Positions 16,843 to 21,684 of a stretch of DNA of 21,684 nt are shown here, one piece after another. Made by a program: the position numbers and the translations under genes. Each line of letters begins with the position of its first letter. The stretch's first letter is position 1. Location of the stretch: assembly GCA_017995875.1 (NCBI GenBank), contig JAGOIB010000026.1:1-21684 (forward strand). Reading direction: 5' to 3'. The DNA comes from Saprospiraceae bacterium (GTDB lineage: Bacteria > Bacteroidota > Bacteroidia > Chitinophagales > Saprospiraceae). The notes beneath the pieces were generated by a model. The model saw only the letters and a list, made by a program, of their open reading frames with translations, searched no databases and was not told the DNA's origin.

Positions 16843-17704
16843 CATACTGATTACCGGGGCTTCTGGATTCATTGGCCTGCATGCTGTCCCTTACTTGCAG
16901 CGTTATTACAACGTTGAAACGATTTCACTCAGAAGCTATCATGGAGCGGACATCGACATGAAAGGTATTGATGCCATTCTTTATCTCTCCGGAATTGCCC
17001 ATCAGTCTGGCAAGGTGGAAGATGAAATGTATTATAGCGTTAATAAGGAGCAAGTCATAAATTTTGCCGTCAATGCAAAAGCACGAGGTGTACAACAATT
17101 TGTTTTTGTAAGCACCGTCAAGGTATTTGGAAAAACAGAAAATAGAGTATTGAATGAATTTTCGGAATGCCATCCTGAAGATGCGTATGGAAAAAGCAAG
17201 TGGGAAGCTGAGCAGGCGTTGCTTAAAATGAACACTGCGGATTTCATTGTGACGATTGTCCGGCCGGCGGTGGTGTATGGTAGTGGCGTAAAGGGAAATA
17301 TCCGGAAATTAATCGGTTTGACGAGGAAATTGCCCATACTTCCTTTTATGGGTATCGATGCAAAGCGTAGTCTGGTATACATTGACAATTTACTTGCCAT
17401 GCTGAAAACCATCATTGATCAACGAGCAAGTGGAATCTACATTGCATCTGAACCACCAAAATCAACAACTGAAATCATACGGGAAATCAACATGAGTCTA
17501 AAAAACCCAAAGCGAATGATTCCTTTTCCCACTATTTTCAGGAGTGTCATCAGGGTATTGAGGCCGGGTGTATATCAAAGGCTATTTGAGGAGTTCGTTG
17601 TTGACCCTTCTTCGTCAAATGAACGGCTCCATTTTATTCCTCCCGTTTCTTTTGCTGAAGGAATCAGGGAAATGATGAAAGCAGAAAACATCGCAGGGAA
17701 ATGA
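16829..17704 (+). CDS. Extended SDR nucleotide-sugar reductase/epimerase (WbpV-like)
   Basis: A 291-residue protein from ATG 16829 (overlap of 14 bases with the GT4 gene); a TTG at 16805 is in frame but gives an unusual N-terminus. The NAD(P)-binding glycine motif is TGASGFIG (9-16). The catalytic set is Ser95 (VSTVKVFG), Tyr120 and Lys124 (YGKSK), and VRPAVVYGSGVKGN supports extended-SDR substrate binding. Next to a CapD-like dehydratase and a small initiating transferase, it fits an enzyme reducing UDP-4-keto-6-deoxy-HexNAc to UDP-QuiNAc or UDP-FucNAc, as WbpV-type proteins do. An epimerase role cannot be excluded. Confidence 0.85.
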   Translation: MKERSILITGASGFIGLHAVPYLQRYYNVETISLRSYHGADIDMKGIDAILYLSGIAHQSGKVEDEMYYSVNKEQVINFAVNAKARGVQQFVFVSTVKVFGKTENRVLNEFSECHPEDAYGKSKWEAEQALLKMNTADFIVTIVRPAVVYGSGVKGNIRKLIGLTRKLPILPFMGIDAKRSLVYIDNLLAMLKTIIDQRASGIYIASEPPKSTTEIIREINMSLKNPKRMIPFPTIFRSVIRVLRPGVYQRLFEEFVVDPSSSNERLHFIPPVSFAEGIREMMKAENIAGK

Positions 17705-18912
17705 TAAAAAGTGAGTTAGATAGATTTATCCGGGAGCATATTGTCAACAGAGAAATCAGTTTGTTTCAGAAAGATATCCTATCCCATCAGACTGAACTGA
17801 CGAGAGCATGCAAGGGGAAATCATTTTTGGTTATTGGTGGAGCCGGTACAATCGGATCAAATTATATCAGAGCTATTCTACCCTATGGACCAAAGCATAT
17901 TACGGTCATTGATTATAGTGAAAATGGCCTGACAGAATTAGTACGTGATTTGAGAAGCTCAAACGATTTACCTGTTCCAGATGAGTTTATCACATATGCA
18001 TTTGATTTTGGTTTGCCGCTCCTTGAAAAGGTTATGCAGCAAACGCACTTTGATGTGATAGCTTGTTTTGCTGCACATAAACATGTACGAAGTGAAAAGG
18101 ATGCTATTGCCGTTGAAGCGATGTTTCAGAATAATGTCTTCAACACCGCCAAATTACTGAAACTGGCCAACGCCCATCAACCTGAGCATGTATTTGCAGT
18201 TTCCACAGATAAGGCATCAGGCCCTGTCAATGTAATGGGAGGCACAAAAAAACTAATGGAAAACCTCATCCTCGCCTATTCTCCGTATTTGAATATGACT
18301 ACTGCCCGGTTTGCAAACGTAGCATTTTCGAATGGGAGCTTGCTGGATGGATTTATCAACAGACTGGCGCATCGACAACCGATAACGGCGCCTAATGATG
18401 TGAAACGATATTTTGTCAGTCCGGAGGAATCCGGACAAATCTGCATGATCTCCAGTTTGCTTGGGCAAAGTGCTGATATTTTTTTTCCAAAGCTTGCTGT
18501 GGAAAGTACCAAAACGTTTTCAGCTATTGCTACAGCTTTTTTAGAGCAAATGGGATTAAAACCGGATTTGTGTGTTTCAGAAGAGGAAGCTAAGAACAAG
18601 GCAGCTAAAAGAAAAGAATCAGATTCATGGTATCCTGTCTACTATTTTACTTCCGACACAACTGGTGAGAAATCCCTTGAAGAATTTTATGGAGCAAATG
18701 AAAGAAAAGATCTTGAATCATTTGTTTCCCTCGGAGTCATTAAAAATTCGACTATTGTTTCTCTTGCAGAAATAGACAGGCAATTGAGCGAATTCAGAAA
18801 TTTATTTCTCGAACCGGATGTACAAAAGGACCAGATAGTAGCCCTGATGAAAAAATATATCCCTGACTTTGATCATCAGGAGACCGGAAGAAACCTCGAT
18901 TCAAAAATGTAG
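17701..18912 (+). CDS. Soluble CapD/WbpM-type nucleotide-sugar 4,6-dehydratase
   Basis: A 403-residue PF02719 (Polysacc_synt_2) protein without membrane helices, unlike the large membrane-anchored WbpM. The cofactor site is VIGGAGTIGSNYI (44-56). CFAAHKHVRSEKD (122-134) matches the family's AAxKHVP segment. The active-site region is STDKASGPVNVMGGTKK (168-184), with Met179 in place of the usual tyrosine and Lys183, the S-M-K arrangement known from this family. Predicted reaction: UDP-GlcNAc (or a related HexNAc) to the 4-keto-6-deoxy form, feeding the SDR encoded just upstream. The junction with that gene is ATGA. The C-terminal ~120 residues are less conserved. Confidence 0.87.
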   Translation: MIKSELDRFIREHIVNREISLFQKDILSHQTELTRACKGKSFLVIGGAGTIGSNYIRAILPYGPKHITVIDYSENGLTELVRDLRSSNDLPVPDEFITYAFDFGLPLLEKVMQQTHFDVIACFAAHKHVRSEKDAIAVEAMFQNNVFNTAKLLKLANAHQPEHVFAVSTDKASGPVNVMGGTKKLMENLILAYSPYLNMTTARFANVAFSNGSLLDGFINRLAHRQPITAPNDVKRYFVSPEESGQICMISSLLGQSADIFFPKLAVESTKTFSAIATAFLEQMGLKPDLCVSEEEAKNKAAKRKESDSWYPVYYFTSDTTGEKSLEEFYGANERKDLESFVSLGVIKNSTIVSLAEIDRQLSEFRNLFLEPDVQKDQIVALMKKYIPDFDHQETGRNLDSKM

Positions 18913-18913
18913 T

Positions 18914-19576
18914 ATGTATACATTCGTAAAGCGCATATTGGATATTATCATTGCCTTGAGTGTTTGCTTATTGCTCTTGCCATTTTTTCTTCTCATCATT
19001 CTGCTCCTTCGTATTTCGGGGGAAGGTGAAGTCTTTTACCGCCAAACGAGAATTGGTCAATACAATAAAGAATTCAGGATATTTAAATTTGCCACCATGG
19101 TCAGTGATAGCCTGAACATCGGTACCGGGGCTATTACACTAAGGAATGATCCCAGGGTTACACCAGTGGGCAAATATCTCAGGATTACGAAGATCAATGA
19201 ATTACCACAAGTCCTCAATGTACTCCTTGGAGATATGAGTATTGTCGGTCCGAGGCCATTGGTCATGTCGACTTTCAATGCCTATCCTGCCTATGTACAA
19301 AAGGAAATATATCAAAGCAAGCCCGGGATCACAGGTGTTGGATCCATCATCTACCGGGATGAAGAAAAGTTGATATCGACCTCAGGTATTGAACCAAAAA
19401 TATATTATGAGAAAGTAATCGCGCCACATAAGGGTGAAGTAGAGCTTTGGTATAATAAACATAAATCCGTGTGGACGGATTTGAAAATTATTTTTATTAC
19501 AGGATGGGTCATCTTATTTCCAAAGAGCAATCTTATTTATAAGAGCTTTAAAGGCCTGCCCAAAAGGGAATTTTAG
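18914..19576 (+). CDS. Initiating sugar-phosphate transferase (polyprenyl-phosphate HexNAc-1-P transferase, PF02397)
   Basis: A 220-residue small phosphoglycosyl transferase. One hydrophobic re-entrant helix (about 10-33, with the conserved LLLLPFF proline) follows a basic KRILD start. Then come [16 protein letters not shown], the core [26 protein letters not shown] and [11 protein letters not shown]. It transfers a sugar-1-phosphate from the UDP-sugar to undecaprenyl phosphate and so starts each repeat unit. The catalytic Asp-Glu dyad of relatives appears here as Asn-Glu (NELPQ). I chose ATG 18914; a TTG at 18869 in frame lies inside the dehydratase gene and would add residues before the basic start. 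The next gene starts one base after its stop. Confidence 0.93.
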   Translation: MYTFVKRILDIIIALSVCLLLLPFFLLIILLLRISGEGEVFYRQTRIGQYNKEFRIFKFATMVSDSLNIGTGAITLRNDPRVTPVGKYLRITKINELPQVLNVLLGDMSIVGPRPLVMSTFNAYPAYVQKEIYQSKPGITGVGSIIYRDEEKLISTSGIEPKIYYEKVIAPHKGEVELWYNKHKSVWTDLKIIFITGWVILFPKSNLIYKSFKGLPKREF

Positions 19577-19577
19577 T

Positions 19578-20714
19578 ATGAAAACAGCATTGATTACCGG
19601 CGTCACCGGCCAGGATGGAGCTTACCTCTCTGAAATGTTACTGAAGAAGGGATATATCGTTCATGGTATAAAGCGGAGGAGTTCGCTTTTCAATACCGCA
19701 AGGATCGATCACCTGTACCAGGATCCGCATGTGGACAACCGCCATTTTATTTTGCACCATGGCGACCTGAGTGATGCCACCAATATCATCCGTATCATCC
19801 AGGAAGTACAACCCGATGAGATTTATAACCTCGGCGCTATGTCTCACGTGAAGGTAAGTTTTGAGGAGCCGGAATACTCAGCGGATGTAGATGGTATCGG
19901 AACCTTACGCATACTTGAAGCTGTAAGGTTACTCGGACTGACAGAAAAGACAAGGATCTACCAGGCTTCGACTTCAGAACTGTATGGTAAAGTTCAGGAA
20001 ATACCACAATCAGAAACAACCCCTTTTTATCCAAGATCACCATATGGTGTGGCCAAATTGTATGCCTACTGGATAACCGTCAATTACCGTGAAGCGTATA
20101 ATATATTTGCCTGCAATGGTATCTTATTCAATCACGAAAGTCCATTGCGAGGTGAAACTTTTGTAACCCGCAAGATCACCAGGGCTGTAGCAAAAATTAT
20201 TTTGGGCATGCAGGATGTACTTTTCATCGGCAATCTGGACGCGAAAAGAGACTGGGGCCATGCGAAGGATTATGTGGAAGTAATGTGGAAAATACTTCAA
20301 TACCATACGGCAGAAGATTGGGTGATCGCTACTGGTGTAACTACCTCCGTGCGGGATTTTGTTACCATGGCGTTTAATGAAGTTGGAATCCAGCTTGCAT
20401 TTAAGGGAAAGGGATCTGATGAGACAGGGGCAATAGCATCGATAGATAAGTCACGTTTTGAACATATGGTAGGCAAGACATGTGATCTCACAGTCAATGA
20501 TGTACTTGTACGGGTTGATAAACACTATTACAGACCAACAGAAGTAGATCTGTTAGTGGGTGATGCTACCAAAGCAAAGGAAAAACTTGATTGGGTGCCG
20601 AAGCACGATGTAGCTTCATTGTGTAAGGAAATGGTTATTGCGGATATTAATTTGTTTCACCGCATTGCTTTGCTGAAGCGGGAGGGGTTTGATATCACGA
20701 ATGAATACGAATAA
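19578..20714 (+). CDS. gmd: GDP-mannose 4,6-dehydratase
   Basis: A 378-residue protein matching Gmd over its whole length. It has the glycine motif TGVTGQDG (7-14), RRSSLFNT with the NADP-contacting arginine region, the catalytic STSE (131-134) and Y156-x3-K160, and [17 protein letters not shown] in the substrate site. It converts GDP-D-mannose to GDP-4-keto-6-deoxy-D-mannose in the cytoplasm. The usual partner fcl begins 621 bases further on, but the space between them holds an inverted DUF559 gene with repeats. Codon use and spelling look like the rest of the operon. Confidence 0.98.
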   Translation: MKTALITGVTGQDGAYLSEMLLKKGYIVHGIKRRSSLFNTARIDHLYQDPHVDNRHFILHHGDLSDATNIIRIIQEVQPDEIYNLGAMSHVKVSFEEPEYSADVDGIGTLRILEAVRLLGLTEKTRIYQASTSELYGKVQEIPQSETTPFYPRSPYGVAKLYAYWITVNYREAYNIFACNGILFNHESPLRGETFVTRKITRAVAKIILGMQDVLFIGNLDAKRDWGHAKDYVEVMWKILQYHTAEDWVIATGVTTSVRDFVTMAFNEVGIQLAFKGKGSDETGAIASIDKSRFEHMVGKTCDLTVNDVLVRVDKHYYRPTEVDLLVGDATKAKEKLDWVPKHDVASLCKEMVIADINLFHRIALLKREGFDITNEYE

Positions 20715-20722
20715 CTCGGTTT

Positions 20723-20874
20723 GCCCCTAAATCCCCTGAAAGGGGACTTACATTTTCGTAGGTTAGCGCCTAAATCCCCTGAAAGGGATGTGCATCTTCC
20801 TAAGTTAGCGCCTAAATCCCAAGAAGGGGACTTGCATCTTTGGTGTTTGTCCCTAAATCCCCTAAAGGGGACTT
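20723..20874 (+). repeat. Four-unit direct repeat array, period 41-43 bases, each with a CCCCT/AGGGG hairpin
   Basis: Units start at 20723, 20766, 20808 and 20849. Each has a 26-27-base core (g-c/t-ccctaaatcccct, a short loop, aggggactt) followed by a similar 15-17-base tail resembling gcatctt..taagtta. Cores 1 and 2 contain tcccct-gaa-agggg (20732-20745 in unit 1), which can fold into a short hairpin; unit 4 keeps one with a taaa loop; unit 3 has lost it (cccaagaagggg). Directly after gmd, the first hairpin might also weaken transcription, though no U-tract follows. Confidence 0.85.
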
Positions 20875-21249
20875 CAATAATTGTAGTTCAGATAGTATGT
20901 AATTAATATCTATTAAAACCTTGTCAATGTTAGAAAATATCTCATCGTTAGTAAATCGAATGACATGTAGCCCAAGGCCAAGTAGGTTGTCTTCTCTGTC
21001 TTTATCATTTAAAGCTATCTCTGTTAAGGTGTGTATTGATCCATCTACTTCAATGAATAAGAGTAATTCAAAGCAAAAAAAATCGACCACGTATTTATAT
21101 AATGGATGTTGATTCCTGAATTTAACCCCTAATTTTTCCTTGCGAATATGTTCCCATAATATCTTTTCTGCACCAGTCATGTTTTGGCGTAGATACCTGG
21201 CAAATAAAATAGTTTCTTTACTCGCTCCGAAATACATGTTCATGCTCAT
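20812..21249 (-). CDS. DUF559 (Vsr/PD-(D/E)XK-like) endonuclease-domain protein
   Basis: A 145-residue protein, the only clear gene on the - strand. It has the DUF559 landmarks in order: ARYLRQNMTGAEKILWEHIR (17-36), LGVKFRNQHPLYKYVVDFFC (40-59) with the probable metal-binding Asp56, then FIEVDGSIH (65-73) with Glu67, Asp69 and His73, a KDRED segment, and GLHVIRFTNDEIF (93-105). The family is related to Vsr repair endonucleases; its biological role is not known. The last ~20 residues (LLKSPLGDLG, then SPLLGI) are encoded by the repeat array, so the catalytic domain ends near residue 120. Start ATG 21247-21249 has two in-frame ATGs close behind it. It is embedded in the repeat-bounded element rather than in the glycan operon. 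Confidence 0.88.
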   Translation of the reverse strand: MSMNMYFGASKETILFARYLRQNMTGAEKILWEHIRKEKLGVKFRNQHPLYKYVVDFFCFELLLFIEVDGSIHTLTEIALNDKDREDNLLGLGLHVIRFTNDEIFSNIDKVLIDINYILSELQLLKSPLGDLGTNTKDASPLLGI

Positions 21250-21294
21250 GCATTCTTATTTTCTTCAAAACTGCAGCCTTTTCTCCAAAAAGTC

Positions 21295-21321
21295 AAGTCC
21301 CCTTTCAGGGGATTTAGGGGC
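21295..21321 (-). repeat. Inverted fifth copy of the repeat core
   Basis: Exact reverse complement of 20723-20749 over all 27 bases, located 46 bases upstream of the DUF559 start and 15 bases before the fcl start. It includes the hairpin tcccct-ttc-agggga (21298-21312). The outer flank aaaaccga mirrors tcggttt at 20716-20722. Confidence 0.95.
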
Positions 21322-21335
21322 AAAACCGAAAACGT

Positions 21336-21684
21336 ATGAACCTAAACGCTAAAATCTACATCGCAGGCCACACGGGGATGGTGGGCTCTGCGATACATCG
21401 TAAACTCAGTAGTTTGGGATATGCTAACATTATAGGTAAATCATCAAAAGAACTGGATCTGAGAAACCAGGATGCTGTCATTTCATTTTTGGAAGAAGAG
21501 CGTCCGGAATATGTCTTCCTGGCAGCAGCGAAGGTGGGTGGAATTCTTGCCAATAATCAATACCGCGCAGAATTTTTGTACGATAACCTGATAATGGAAG
21601 CCAACATTATTCACGGTTCATTCCTCGCCGGAGTAAAAAAATTATTATTCCTCGGCTCTTCCTGCATCTATCCTAAGAATGCAC
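21336..21684 (+). CDS. fcl: GDP-L-fucose synthase (3'-partial)
   Basis: The first 116 codons of a gene that runs off the window. The NADP-binding motif [10 protein letters not shown] is at 11-20, then [10 protein letters not shown], the [11 protein letters not shown] segment (64-74) and LGSSCIYPK (107-115) with the catalytic serine region. These are specific for GDP-4-keto-6-deoxy-mannose 3,5-epimerase/4-reductase (Fcl, also called WcaG), which acts right after Gmd to make GDP-L-fucose. The catalytic Tyr and Lys would lie beyond the end. ATG 21336 is 14 bases after the inverted repeat copy, so any promoter or leader of this gene would lie in the DUF559 element. Confidence 0.95.
   Translation, partial: MNLNAKIYIAGHTGMVGSAIHRKLSSLGYANIIGKSSKELDLRNQDAVISFLEEERPEYVFLAAAKVGGILANNQYRAEFLYDNLIMEANIIHGSFLAGVKKLLFLGSSCIYPKNA

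Larger units (their letters stand above)
20716..21329 (+). mobile_element. Candidate DUF559-associated repeat element bounded by inverted repeats
   Basis: The segment between the gmd stop and the fcl start is bounded by inverted repeats: 20716-20749 reads tcggtttgcccctaaatccc and onward, and 21295-21329 is its reverse complement with one extra T in the outer part. The inner 27 bases (20723-20749 and 21295-21321) are exact reverse complements. Inside are a four-unit repeat array (left side) and one - strand gene. I see no clear target duplication outside the repeats and no transposase. Whether this moves as a unit is inference; the boundaries are visible in the sequence. Confidence 0.5.

Noticed and set aside
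20732..20746. Intrinsic terminator after gmd
   Set aside because: A 6-base GC-rich stem with a 3-base loop is present, but no T-rich run follows, and the same hairpin recurs as a repeat element. It may affect transcripts but does not qualify as a standard terminator.
20723..20874. Possible CRISPR array
   Set aside because: Only four units, the segments between cores are 15-17 bases and similar to each other, cores vary, and no cas gene is near. It is a tandem repeat with hairpins.
20721..20906. A + strand reading frame of about 61 codons after gmd
   Set aside because: It is made entirely of the repeat units (LNPLKGDLH-like runs) and has no family features; the - strand DUF559 gene explains the region.

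Overview
The window is a stretch of a surface-polysaccharide (O-antigen, capsule or exopolysaccharide) biosynthesis locus, almost certainly from a member of the Bacteroidota. The reasons are the low-to-mid G+C content, tightly packed genes with few Shine-Dalgarno-like sequences, protein families that match Bacteroidota glycan clusters, and a DUF559 nuclease gene embedded in CCCCTAAATCCCC-type repeats of a kind I associate with that phylum. A family-level guess (Chitinophagaceae-like) would be weak.

All genes but one run on the + strand, and most are separated by ATGA/TAATG junctions or 1-26 base overlaps, so bases 1-20714 look like one long operon with no credible internal terminator. Layout: (1) 1-5602, modification and assembly genes: the end of a NeuB-type nonulosonic acid synthase fused to a cupin, a SAM methyltransferase, a PF05159-like glycosyltransferase, a second methyltransferase that appears to have been inserted at a glycosyltransferase start, a GT-A-like transferase and a DUF268 protein. 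(2) 5626-9839, a left-handed beta-helix acyltransferase, a Wzx-type flippase, a Wzy-type polymerase and a family 2 glycosyltransferase. (3) 9836-16842, three GT4 glycosyltransferases interleaved with a periplasmic-type right-handed beta-helix lipoprotein and an AsnB-type amidotransferase. (4) 16829-19576, an SDR reductase/epimerase, a CapD/WbpM-like 4,6-dehydratase and the initiating sugar-phosphate transferase. (5) 19578-21684, gmd and the start of fcl (GDP-L-fucose pathway), separated by a foreign-looking element carrying a DUF559 gene on the - strand.

Read together, the genes fit the Wzx/Wzy-dependent route. The dehydratase and reductase would make a 6-deoxy-HexNAc nucleotide, the small initiating transferase would load it on undecaprenyl phosphate, and the glycosyltransferases would extend the repeat unit with fucose and possibly a nonulosonic acid. 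Methyl, acyl and amide groups would be added, Wzx would flip the unit and Wzy would polymerise it. Export genes (wza/wzc type) are not in the window.

Two structures are not explained by ordinary operon content. The first is a repeat-bounded DUF559 element (about 20716-21329) with near-perfect terminal inverted repeats and a 42-base tandem array, wedged between gmd and fcl. The second is a duplicated gene start (3020-3077 and 4029-4086) that brackets an AT-rich methyltransferase and leaves a 23-codon stump of a glycosyltransferase.
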